40,001 nucleotides of DNA from an uncultured Bacillota bacterium (GTDB taxonomy: Bacteria > Bacillota_I > Bacilli_A > RFN20 > CAG-449). The DNA lies in the NCBI GenBank assembly GCA_902493275.1, contig CABUOQ010000016.1, positions 1 through 40,001 of the forward strand, in the 5' to 3' direction. This document shows, piece after piece, positions 26,688 through 34,891 of this stretch. The position numbers and the translations under genes are program-made. The notes under the pieces are model-generated. The model was not told where the DNA came from. It did not search any database and saw only the letters and a program-made list of their open reading frames with translations. The first letter of the stretch is position 1, and each line of letters starts with the position of its first letter.

Positions 26688-27518
26688 TTAAGCAAATAGG
26701 CGGTTAAATATTTGACTTAAATTATAAGAGATGGTTTTAACTCTAATTTCTGAGTCTTTTGAAGTTAATATCAACTCATTATTTAATTGATCCAGCAGAT
26801 ACTTTTTATCATCTTTTTTAATCTTTTTAGGATATTCGACATGGTTTAAAACATTTTCGATGATCGTTGAATATAAAATTGCCATCGAGACACCAACCGC
26901 AATTAAAGGTACTCCGAGTGATTTATAATTTAAACTTTGACGATAATTTTTTATCCCTGAGCCGGGGACAATTTCTGTATCTGTAATTTGAATGACCTTA
27001 AAGAGACGATTAGGATTTATCGTAGTTAAAGAATCAAAGACAATTACTAAATCAAATTTAAATTCATTGACTAATGATTTGATAATGCTAGCTGATTCTA
27101 ATCCAGTTGTCTTCATAACTCCTGGAATGATGCAACTTATCTTCTTATCTAAATGTTTTATATACGAATTAGCATTTATTTTTTTGATAGTCTCCGGTCC
27201 TAAAGCATCACTTGAAAAATCATCATTTCCTAAGCCAACCATTAAAACATGAGGATTGTCTTTTACTTTTTGTTTTTTTACTAGTTCCGATAAAGTTTTA
27301 ACAATGATATCAATTTTATTTTTAGATAGAGTTTTTTCATCTAAATCCGAAATTTCAAAAGAAAGATAGTTTCCCTTTTTTTGGAAATTATCAACATCTT
27401 TTTTTACATTAATTTTTTTTATTTTTAAGTGGTGATAATTTTCTTCTTCAATGATAATATCTTTATTTTCTAGGCGCGGAGTTTCATCAGCAAAATCATA
27501 ATTTCTTTTATTGTTCAT
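26688..27518 (-). CDS. gpr: Spore protease GPR homologue
   Basis: GPR is an aspartic-type peptidase that degrades small acid-soluble spore proteins during germination and is made as a zymogen. This protein has 276 residues against about 370 in Bacillus. It keeps DALGP with Asp104 (Bacillus Asp127), the IIPGVMKTTGLES segment, VIVFDSLT with Asp162 (Bacillus Asp193), and QITDTEIVPGSGIKNYRQSL followed by LGVPLIAVGV. The N-terminus Y7-D8-F9-A10-D11-E12 resembles the Bacillus prodomain site TDLAVE. Losses are in the loop between the two aspartates and at the C-terminus. There is no clear ribosome site. Gene order comEA-comEC-holA-rpsT-gpr matches Bacillus. A related hydrogenase-maturation-type protease fold is less likely. 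Confidence 0.85.
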   Translation of the reverse strand: MNNKRNYDFADETPRLENKDIIIEEENYHHLKIKKINVKKDVDNFQKKGNYLSFEISDLDEKTLSKNKIDIIVKTLSELVKKQKVKDNPHVLMVGLGNDDFSSDALGPETIKKINANSYIKHLDKKISCIIPGVMKTTGLESASIIKSLVNEFKFDLVIVFDSLTTINPNRLFKVIQITDTEIVPGSGIKNYRQSLNYKSLGVPLIAVGVSMAILYSTIIENVLNHVEYPKKIKKDDKKYLLDQLNNELILTSKDSEIRVKTISYNLSQIFNRLFA

Positions 27519-27523
27519 ATTCT

Positions 27524-27552
27524 TATTTTGTCTAAATCTCGATGTTTTATAC
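27524..27552 (-). promoter_or_regulatory. Possible sigma-G/F-like promoter of gpr
   Basis: GTATA and CAAAATA with a 17-base spacer lie immediately upstream of gpr. They match the forespore-type -35 consensus GHATR and six of seven positions of CATNHTA. The -10 box ends 5 bases before the ATG, so the transcript would be leaderless. In such AT-rich DNA chance matches are common. Confidence 0.3.
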
Positions 27553-27611
27553 TTTTTAGTAAAAAAACATTTAAAATTTTATATTAATGACAAAATTAGT
27601 TAAATTATTTG

Positions 27612-27640
27612 TTGAAACAACTTTTTTTGTATGGTATCAT
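27612..27640 (+). promoter_or_regulatory. Promoter of rpsT
   Basis: TTGAAA and TATCAT with a 17-base spacer and an extended TGG before the -10 box, 28 bases before the rpsT start. AGAGGTGA at 27655-27662 is the ribosome site. Confidence 0.75.
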
Positions 27641-27668
27641 CTTAAAGGAACGAAAGAGGTGAACATAA

Positions 27669-27929
27669 ATGGCAAACATTAAATCACAAATAAAAAGAAT
27701 TAAGACCAATGAAAAAGCAAGATTAGCAAATGCTAGTTTCAAATCAAGTATGAGAACTGCTATTAAAGCTGTTGAAGCAGCAGTTAAAGCTAATGATAAA
27801 GAAAAAGCAAACTCTCTTTTAGTTGTTGCTTTCTCAAAAATTGATAAATCAGTATCTAGAGGCATCCAACATAAAAATACAGCTGCTAGACAAAAATCAA
27901 GACTTGCTTCATTAGTTGCAACTCTTTAA
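27669..27929 (+). CDS. rpsT: 30S ribosomal protein S20
   Basis: An 86-residue, Lys/Ala-rich helical protein that binds 16S rRNA. It begins ANIKSQIKRIKTNEKARLAN and has the conserved IHKNTAARQKSRLA-like C-terminal segment (HKNTAARQKSRL). It is single-gene, with its own promoter and terminator, lying opposite to and between holA and gpr exactly as in Bacillus. Confidence 0.97.
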   Translation: MANIKSQIKRIKTNEKARLANASFKSSMRTAIKAVEAAVKANDKEKANSLLVVAFSKIDKSVSRGIQHKNTAARQKSRLASLVATL

Positions 27930-27949
27930 TTTAAATTATTATTTAATCT

Positions 27950-27972
27950 AACTACCGATTGGTAGTTTTTTT
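27950..27972 (+). terminator. Terminator of rpsT
   Basis: Stem AACTACC / GGTAGTT with a GATT loop followed by a run of T residues. It overlaps the stop codon of the convergent holA gene. Confidence 0.88.
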
Positions 27973-28975
27973 ATTCGCCTTTTTTTATCTTATCGAAATT
28001 AATTAAAAATAGTTCAAACGAAAAATATGGGTCTTTTTTTCCAGATTTTATATCATAATCTAAATTATATAAATATTCCATAACTCTTAATAATTGATCT
28101 TTTTTAATCAAAATTAAAGTTTTCGCGGTTTTCGTAATTCTAAATGGTTTTGTCTTTAATTGCTCAGCAATTTTATCATAAGACATATTTTGATTAAGTA
28201 AATAGCTCACTTCAATCATAAAACGAAATTGGCTTGCAATTAAAGCAATCAATCTAACTGGTTCTTCCTTATTTATCTTTAAATCATAATAAACCTTTAA
28301 TGCTGTTGAAATGTCATTTTTTATCAAAGATTCAACGATTAAAAAAGCATTATCTTCAATTCTAGCGCTGACTAATAACTTAACATCATCGATATGAAGA
28401 TCTTTTTTATATAATGATAATTTATTTGCCTCCGAAGTAAATTTAGAAACATCATCACCACATCGGTTTACAAGTTCATTTAGAGCATCTTGAGAAATAT
28501 TAACACCCTTTTTGGTGAATATTGCCATGCCCATTCCTTTTAACATCTCTTCAGTAAGAGGATCTTGAGGAATAATCTTACCTTTATTTTTAATCATCTT
28601 AACTATTTCTGAACGATTATTTATTTCCCTAGCTTCTAAAAAGAAAATTAAATCCGTATATTCACTTGGATGATTTAAATAGCGATATAAAACCTCATAA
28701 TCTTGATCTTTTTCAATTGAAGCTTTTTCTTTTTCGTTTGATAAATAATATGGTTCGCTCACCACGACTACTTTATGTGAAACAGTAAGTGGTAAACTCA
28801 TCGCCGAAAAAATGATTTCTTGAATTGGGGTGATTCTTGAAGAAAATCTTTCAACATTAAAACCATCGTCTTCTAAACCATTAAGACAATTTTTAATAAT
28901 TGTTTTTAAAGTCTTTTTAATAACTGGTAATTGATGTCCATAAATTAAATAAATCATATTATTATTATAAATCAT
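27971..28975 (-). CDS. holA: DNA polymerase III delta subunit
   Basis: Clamp-loader subunit that opens the sliding clamp. The protein begins IYLIYGHQLPVIKKTLKTII and contains LTEEMLKGMG, RCGDDVSKFTSEANKLSLY and the RLIALIASQFRFMIEVSYLL segment characteristic of the delta C-terminal domain. About 334 residues is normal. Start choice is uncertain: TTG at 28981, ATG at 28975 and ATG at 28957 are in frame and none has a good ribosome site. Neighbours match the Bacillus holA (yqeN)-rpsT arrangement. Confidence 0.9.
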   Translation of the reverse strand: MIYNNNMIYLIYGHQLPVIKKTLKTIIKNCLNGLEDDGFNVERFSSRITPIQEIIFSAMSLPLTVSHKVVVVSEPYYLSNEKEKASIEKDQDYEVLYRYLNHPSEYTDLIFFLEAREINNRSEIVKMIKNKGKIIPQDPLTEEMLKGMGMAIFTKKGVNISQDALNELVNRCGDDVSKFTSEANKLSLYKKDLHIDDVKLLVSARIEDNAFLIVESLIKNDISTALKVYYDLKINKEEPVRLIALIASQFRFMIEVSYLLNQNMSYDKIAEQLKTKPFRITKTAKTLILIKKDQLLRVMEYLYNLDYDIKSGKKDPYFSFELFLINFDKIKKGE

Positions 28976-29035
28976 TATCAAAATTATATAAATAATAAAT
29001 TAATATTAATTGAAGTAGATTTATATTTAAAATTC

Positions 29036-29083
29036 AAATAAAAAGACGTAGATTAATATCATTACGCATTAATTCTACGTCTT
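29036..29083 (-). terminator. Terminator of the large repeat lipoprotein gene
   Basis: Fifteen-base stem with one bulged base (AAGACGTAGAATTAAT / ATTAATCTACGTCTT on the minus strand), followed by TTTTTATTTG. It is the most stable-looking hairpin in the window. Confidence 0.9.
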
Positions 29084-29108
29084 AGAAATTATGATTTTAT
29101 TATAAATT

Positions 29109-31637
29109 TTATCTTTGAGGAAGTGGTGGAGGTGGAGGTGGAGGTAATAATCCGCCTGAATATTCTAAAACCACTGTTTCTCCAGATAAGTATAAATAAT
29201 ATGTATCAAATCCGGCACTAACTTTAATTGCTAAATTGCCATTATAATAAGTAAATGCATAGTCATACGCATAATCAGAAACTAAGAATTGATAAGAGAC
29301 AATACCGGTTATTTCATCGGTTGTTTTACTAACAGTTAACGTATAACCATCACTAGATACGTGCTCACCGACAAAAGCATCTAAAGAAACATCAAGTTTG
29401 CTTAAGTTGCTATAGTTTTCTCCATCGTTGCTATATGAAACTGCCTTAGCACTTCCTGTAGTAGTAAATGTTAAAACTCGTGTTGTTCCATCATCTGATG
29501 TAGCATTAACAATTGTGGTATCCCCTTCACTTGATAAATCAGTAATTGTATATTTAACAGCATCGATATATAAATCATCACCGCGTAATTCAATAGCGGT
29601 AGTGCCATCACCATAAACTCCACGATAATTAAATAGTTCTTCTCTAACATAATCGCTACCAAAAGCTGTCAAATGATAGTCTTCTTTATATAAGTAAATT
29701 ATCATTCCTTCATATCCAAAAGCAATTGTTGGAATGTAAGAATAATAAGCTGCAGAATAAACAATGCCTAAAGAGAATTCCATTTCAACATCTTCCACTA
29801 AACCATTATTTTCATCATTAATAGTATCAGCATAGAAATGACCATCGCTAGTTAATTTGAATTTCTCTGGACCATATTTACCTTCTAAATAATAAGTTCC
29901 TACCATATCATCAAAAACAGATTTTAAAATATGGGTTTTATTAGCGACTAATTCTTCACCTTCATAAGCATATGATGTTACCATTCCTGCTAAATTGAAT
30001 TCTAGTCTATATGGTAATTCTCCAACGTAGTAAACTAAACTAAAGCTATTAGTGAAAGAATAATCATCATAGTATGGTTTAATTTCATAATCATAGCTAT
30101 TGCCATCAACAACAACTTTTTCAGCAGTAACAGTTAAATCTACCGGTCCTTGAGAAACATAGTCACTATAAATACTTGCAACAGAGCTTGTATAGAAATA
30201 GAAGCGCTCATACTTTGAACCAACCAATAAGAATGAGTTAATCGTTGTATCATAGATTTTAAACATCAATTCTTCACCAGCATAATCAAATGCTAAATAT
30301 GGATATTTTTGATCTGGAGAATAAATTAAACTACCTTGTAATGTCGTACTATCTAATGTAACTTTTAATTCCATATCAATAGATAAAGTTCCAGTAGTTC
30401 CAATTTCATGATAGACGAATTCATTAGCGAATAATGATACAAATTGGTCCTTGTTCACATAATAATTAAATTCATCATTTTTATAAACTTTAATGGCAGT
30501 GTCTGTCTTTTCTGGAATGATAACATAAGTATCACTACCAACCACTGTCTTTAATGATTTTTTATGTTCAGCAAGAACATATTCAAATTCACTTTTTGCA
30601 TCATTGATATTTAATTCATAAGTATAAGTAGCGTTAAAATCGTCATCAAATTCCACATTTTCGACAAAGTTAACACTATTTCCACGATATGAATAATCGC
30701 CCAATAATCCGAGAATAGAATTATAAGATGCTTCTTGTACTTCTTCACCGCGATATTCTTTAATACCAAATGGTGTAGCTTGTAAAGCGATAGTTTCTTC
30801 ACCAAGTTTAAATTCTACATAAGCTCCTCGATAATCATTTTTTAATGTTATACGACTTTCAGTGATAGAAGAATCATAATTTAATAAATATTTATCTTCT
30901 TCATTCAAAGAAAGAGTTTTAATAGTACCATCCTCATAGAAATAACTATTTCTTAAAAAGCCGATTTCAGGATAAAAAGCTGTTTCTTCTTTTTCATCAT
31001 ACAAATAAAAACTGCTGGTTTCTGTTGATTTAATACGTAGATTATTGTATAGATAATTATCTTCATAGTCATATAAACCTATCTCTAATTGCAATTTTCC
31101 ATTTTCAAGTTTGAAATATGACTTTGTATAATATATGTCACTTAATTGTGCATAGGTGTAATAAGTACCGGCATAAAAAACATCATAATATGGATTATAC
31201 TCTGATGAAATTACCGTTAAAATATTATATGAATCGCCATAATAGTCATCATCAAAAGCATATCCACCATAAGCACCGCTGAGGGCAGTAATATCAGGCA
31301 TGAATGTTCCAACTTCCTTATAATCTTTACCATCTTTTTGTTCTAAAACAAGAACTTTATTATCGTCTTGTGACAAAGAAATACGGTAATTATCATAACT
31401 AATAACAGGTAATTCATTTTCGTCATGTGTAAGATTTTTTGGTTTTAATGTAAGATTAACATTTCCTTCAACAACTAAAGAATCCTCTTTAACTGTTAAG
31501 GTTCCGGATTTTCCATAATAAGTACCTAAAATACCTTGATAATCATCTACAGTTAATTTTACAGTGTTATTAGTGTTATTACATGAAACTAATCCTATTG
31601 CTAGCAACGACACTAAAAATATAGACGCTTTTTTCAT
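29109..31637 (-). CDS. Large repeat-containing lipoprotein
   Basis: An 842-residue predicted lipoprotein with lipobox LVSC (Cys at residue 19). The body has loosely repeated modules of about 80-90 residues that start with a GxYxG-like turn and continue as beta strands: GTYYGKSGTLTVKEDSLVVEG, GAYGGYAF, GDYSYRGNSV, GTTGTLSIDMELKVTLD, GTYYLEGKYGPEKFKLTSDG, GVYGDGTTAIELRGDDLYID and GEHVSSDGYTLTV. It is unusually rich in Tyr and Asp and ends in an LLPPPPPPPLPQR tail. No known domain was recognised. A surface beta-solenoid or lipocalin-like chain is a guess. AAGGAGGG and a near-consensus promoter suggest strong expression. It is inserted between comEC and holA, which are adjacent in Bacillus. Confidence 0.8.
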   Translation of the reverse strand: MKKASIFLVSLLAIGLVSCNNTNNTVKLTVDDYQGILGTYYGKSGTLTVKEDSLVVEGNVNLTLKPKNLTHDENELPVISYDNYRISLSQDDNKVLVLEQKDGKDYKEVGTFMPDITALSGAYGGYAFDDDYYGDSYNILTVISSEYNPYYDVFYAGTYYTYAQLSDIYYTKSYFKLENGKLQLEIGLYDYEDNYLYNNLRIKSTETSSFYLYDEKEETAFYPEIGFLRNSYFYEDGTIKTLSLNEEDKYLLNYDSSITESRITLKNDYRGAYVEFKLGEETIALQATPFGIKEYRGEEVQEASYNSILGLLGDYSYRGNSVNFVENVEFDDDFNATYTYELNINDAKSEFEYVLAEHKKSLKTVVGSDTYVIIPEKTDTAIKVYKNDEFNYYVNKDQFVSLFANEFVYHEIGTTGTLSIDMELKVTLDSTTLQGSLIYSPDQKYPYLAFDYAGEELMFKIYDTTINSFLLVGSKYERFYFYTSSVASIYSDYVSQGPVDLTVTAEKVVVDGNSYDYEIKPYYDDYSFTNSFSLVYYVGELPYRLEFNLAGMVTSYAYEGEELVANKTHILKSVFDDMVGTYYLEGKYGPEKFKLTSDGHFYADTINDENNGLVEDVEMEFSLGIVYSAAYYSYIPTIAFGYEGMIIYLYKEDYHLTAFGSDYVREELFNYRGVYGDGTTAIELRGDDLYIDAVKYTITDLSSEGDTTIVNATSDDGTTRVLTFTTTGSAKAVSYSNDGENYSNLSKLDVSLDAFVGEHVSSDGYTLTVSKTTDEITGIVSYQFLVSDYAYDYAFTYYNGNLAIKVSAGFDTYYLYLSGETVVLEYSGGLLPPPPPPPLPQR

Positions 31638-31668
31638 AAAAATTCCCTCCTTTTTTTATTTTTTTATA

Positions 31669-31697
31669 ATTATATATGAATAAAACATCTTGAGCAA
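31669..31697 (-). promoter_or_regulatory. Promoter of the large repeat lipoprotein gene
   Basis: TTGCTC and a perfect TATAAT with a 17-base spacer, 32 bases upstream of the start. It separates this gene from the comEA-comEC operon. Confidence 0.75.
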
Positions 31698-31759
31698 ACA
31701 TTTTTTTATTTAATATAAAATAATGAAAAAATTTGCAATATATTTAGCTAAAAATTTTA

Positions 31760-33742
31760 TTAATGATATATTATACTTCCTTCAATGTCTGTTCTTCTAA
31801 TTTTAATGTTTAACGCTTTTAAATTTTTAATGACTTCGCTATGAGGATGATGATAAATATTATTTACTCCAACTGATATAATCGCTTCTTTAGGAGCGAT
31901 ATGTTTTAAAAATGTATATGACGATGATGTATTTGAGCCATGATGACCAAGCTTAATAATATCGGCTCTTAAAGAGGGAAAACGTTCAATAATTTTATCT
32001 TCAATCTCTTTAGGAGCGTCACCCATAAATAAAAAGATCATATCGATAAACTTTAAATATATAACTGAAGAATTAATATTATCTTCATCTCCTATTTGAA
32101 ATTGATTTAAATTAAAAAATGTTAAATCGCCAACTTTTACCTCATAAAATGTTGAACCATAAATAATGTTATCGATATCAATATTATTTTTTAACGTCGT
32201 TAAAGCTCCATTATGATCATAATCATTATGAGAAATAAATACTTGATTAATTCTCGTTATGTGATGTTTATTAAAATAAGGTATTAAAACTTTTAAGGCG
32301 ATGTCTTTATATAATGAACCACCTGTATCAATTAAAATATTATCATCATGATTATGAATCAAGATACAATCGCCCTGGCCAACATTGATAAAACAAATAT
32401 ATGAAGTAATTTTAGCACTTAATGGCAAAGAACAAATAATGATACATGATGAAAATACTATTGCCATAATCTTTGAAATTCTTTTTAAAGAAAGCTCAAG
32501 AAAATAAATTATGAAGAAAAATAAAAAACATAATATTATGCCTAAAATGATATTTAAATTATCAAAATATAAAATCGATTTGATATTAGCGAATAATTTA
32601 ATCATATTAAGTATCAATTTACTAAGCGGATTTAAAATAAAGGCAATCGGCTTGATAAATAAAAAGATGATACTTAATAAATAAATAAGTTGCGTTAAAA
32701 AATAAAAAATAAAGAAATAAATTATTGATAAATAATTATATTGATTATTGAAGATGATATGCGGTATAGTCATCATCATTTGAATAAGAATTACTTTAAC
32801 AATTTTTTTCACATTCTTATTTAACATGTTACTTGCATTATTTATATATGCGATAAAATGTGAAAAAACAAAAACGTAAATAAAAGAAATCGAAAATAAA
32901 TAATTTGATGACACTAATAAAATTACACTAATAATCATATATAAAAGAAGATCTTTATCAATCCGATTATTTAAAAGTTTATAATTAATAAAAAAAATTA
33001 AACTTTTAATAAGCGATAATTTAAAATTTGCAAATATAATTAAAGGAAAAACTAAGATCTGAGAAAATAATAGCCACTTTTTAGAGGCCGTAATATTTCT
33101 CACTACCAGATAATAAATATTTAAGTACAGAACAAAATGAATCGAAGTTGCTGAAAATAAACTATATAAGTTTAAAGATGTCAAATCATTTCTTAGTTCT
33201 TCATCAAACTCATTAAATATCAACCCTCGATATATTTTTTGAGCATCATCATCTAATTTTTCGATGATATTTTCCTTAATTATTTTATTTTTAATTAACG
33301 ATTCATAACGGATGTAACATTTATTAACGACTATTTGTGAATCAATATTTTTTTCTTTTAAGTATTGTTTAAATGAAAATTCTCCTTCTAAAGAAGTATC
33401 AACAATCTCTTTTTCATAGCCATGAATTTCTAACACATCATAAATGTCATATTTATTTTGATTTAAGTAAACATAATATCTTTTACCATGAGAAGCATAT
33501 AAAAAATAATTATCCTTGCTTTGAATTACCATTCCCACGAATGAGGTGTTTTTTGGGAAAGATATCGCGTTATTAAGAATAATTAAACTACTTCCTAGAA
33601 TTAAAAATAAAAGACAAAACTTCTTTTTTTGAAACAACAATGATAGTGATAATAAGAAAAATATCACTAAAAATAAATGATATTTAAGTCCTATAATCAT
33701 CAAGATAATTCCAATTACAGCATAAAGAAGCATGTCTTTCAT
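31760..33742 (-). CDS. comEC: ComEC/Rec2-type DNA uptake channel protein
   Basis: Inner-membrane protein that carries single-stranded DNA into the cell during transformation. The 660 residues comprise two hydrophobic segments at the N-terminus, an OB-like soluble loop (about 60-160), a many-helix competence domain (about 190-440), and a C-terminal metallo-beta-lactamase domain. The latter has FINVGQGDCILI, ILIDTGG, the metal motif ISHNDYDHNGA and KLGHHGSNTSS, so the proposed nuclease centre looks intact. It is slightly shorter than Bacillus ComEC. It follows comEA after 7 bases. Confidence 0.93.
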   Translation of the reverse strand: MKDMLLYAVIGIILMIIGLKYHLFLVIFFLLSLSLLFQKKKFCLLFLILGSSLIILNNAISFPKNTSFVGMVIQSKDNYFLYASHGKRYYVYLNQNKYDIYDVLEIHGYEKEIVDTSLEGEFSFKQYLKEKNIDSQIVVNKCYIRYESLIKNKIIKENIIEKLDDDAQKIYRGLIFNEFDEELRNDLTSLNLYSLFSATSIHFVLYLNIYYLVVRNITASKKWLLFSQILVFPLIIFANFKLSLIKSLIFFINYKLLNNRIDKDLLLYMIISVILLVSSNYLFSISFIYVFVFSHFIAYINNASNMLNKNVKKIVKVILIQMMMTIPHIIFNNQYNYLSIIYFFIFYFLTQLIYLLSIIFLFIKPIAFILNPLSKLILNMIKLFANIKSILYFDNLNIILGIILCFLFFFIIYFLELSLKRISKIMAIVFSSCIIICSLPLSAKITSYICFINVGQGDCILIHNHDDNILIDTGGSLYKDIALKVLIPYFNKHHITRINQVFISHNDYDHNGALTTLKNNIDIDNIIYGSTFYEVKVGDLTFFNLNQFQIGDEDNINSSVIYLKFIDMIFLFMGDAPKEIEDKIIERFPSLRADIIKLGHHGSNTSSSYTFLKHIAPKEAIISVGVNNIYHHPHSEVIKNLKALNIKIRRTDIEGSIIYH

Positions 33743-33749
33743 CTTATAG

Positions 33750-34286
33750 TTATTTTAATGTAATATAGTCTCTTATTCTTTCATATGTCGCCCTACCGAT
33801 ACCTGTAACATTCATCACATCTTCTAAGGCTTTATATGGTCCGTTTTCTTCTCGATATAAAACTATCTTTTCACCAAGAGCAAATGAAATATAATTGAGC
33901 GATGAAAGCTGGGTTGCATTAGCGGAATTAATATTTATTTTTTCAACTGGAGAGGTAATTTCACATTGATTTGAATAAGTAGATAACGCTGGAACATAAA
34001 AATAATTTCTACTTTCAATTTCAATATCCAAATTGACCGCGTTTACATCAGCGCTTTCAAGTAATCCACCTGCAGTTGTGACTAAATCCCCTAAAGTTTC
34101 ATCTATTTCCATCTTATAAATACCTGGAAGAGCAATTTCACCTTCGATAGTCACTGATATTTTATTTGTTGAATCAACAAGTGAAACTGTATCTGGAGCC
34201 CGTTTTTCAATTTTCGGATCTAGTTGTTCAAAAATAAATATTGCAGCAAAGACACAAACTAATGAAATGATAATAAATTTAAACAT
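33750..34286 (-). CDS. comEA: ComEA-type competence DNA-binding protein
   Basis: Membrane-anchored receptor that binds double-stranded DNA outside the cell and feeds ComEC. The 178 residues have an N-terminal transmembrane anchor (FIIISLVCVFAAIFIFE), an SLBB-type domain (VTIEGEIALPGIYKMEIDET) and a C-terminal helix-hairpin-helix region starting INSANATQLSSLNYISFALG and ending VTGIGRATYERIRDYI. AAAGGGG precedes the ATG. It is the first gene of the comEA-comEC pair. Pilus (comG) genes are not in this window. Confidence 0.93.
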   Translation of the reverse strand: MFKFIIISLVCVFAAIFIFEQLDPKIEKRAPDTVSLVDSTNKISVTIEGEIALPGIYKMEIDETLGDLVTTAGGLLESADVNAVNLDIEIESRNYFYVPALSTYSNQCEITSPVEKININSANATQLSSLNYISFALGEKIVLYREENGPYKALEDVMNVTGIGRATYERIRDYITLK

Positions 34287-34374
34287 TGTTTTTCCCCTTT
34301 CATTATTTAAATAAAGATTTAATTTTCCATTTTAAAAAATTAATCGAAAAATTATTATTATTCGCGAATTTTTA

Positions 34375-34403
34375 TTGTAAATGACTAGAATTTAACTTAT
34401 ATT
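34375..34403 (+). promoter_or_regulatory. Promoter of rpsO
   Basis: TTGTAA and TATATT with a 17-base spacer, 81 bases upstream of the rpsO start. The transcript would have a leader of about 75 bases with small inverted repeats. Confidence 0.6.
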
Positions 34404-34484
34404 ATAAGAGCGACTTATTCTTAGATTGACAAATCTCCAATGTCTTTCCCAGATTAAGTTAAGTTAATATAGGAGGGAACGTTC

Positions 34485-34754
34485 ATGGCATTAACCAAAG
34501 AACAAAAAGCTGAAATCGTCGCTAAATATGGCGAAAATGAAAAGGACACAGGATCTACAAAAGTTCAAATTGCAATTTTAACAAAGAGAATTTCAAATTT
34601 AACTGAACACCTAAAAGTCCATAAGCAAGATGCTCACACCAGAAGAGGACTTTCAATTCTCATTGGTAAAAGAAGAGGACTTCTTGATTATTTAGCCGCT
34701 AATGACTACGATTCATATAAAGCATTAATCAGCGATTTAGGTATTAGAAAGTAA
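34485..34754 (+). CDS. rpsO: 30S ribosomal protein S15
   Basis: An 89-residue ribosomal protein binding 16S rRNA in the platform. It has the family pattern TGSTKVQIAILTKRISNLTE followed by HLKVHKQDAHTRRGL and the RRGLLDYLA motif. AGGAGGG at 34471-34477 is the ribosome site. It is transcribed alone and ends in a strong terminator. In Bacillus pnp follows directly, but here pnp starts 5.2 kb away. Confidence 0.97.
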   Translation: MALTKEQKAEIVAKYGENEKDTGSTKVQIAILTKRISNLTEHLKVHKQDAHTRRGLSILIGKRRGLLDYLAANDYDSYKALISDLGIRK

Positions 34755-34761
34755 TTAAAGA

Positions 34762-34784
34762 AACAGGTGTAAACCTGTTTTTTT
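34762..34784 (+). terminator. Terminator of rpsO
   Basis: Stem AACAGGT / ACCTGTT with a GTAA loop followed by a run of seven T residues. Confidence 0.92.
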
Positions 34785-34891
34785 ATGTCTTTTCTATATT
34801 GATAAGTATTTTATTTATAATAAAAAAAGTATATACTAATCCTATGCATATAATATTCTTTAAAAGATTATGTGCTTTAAAAATTTTAACC

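Noticed and set aside
30611..30805. Small frame inside the large lipoprotein gene
   Set aside because: Shadow frame in AT-rich coding sequence without start signals.
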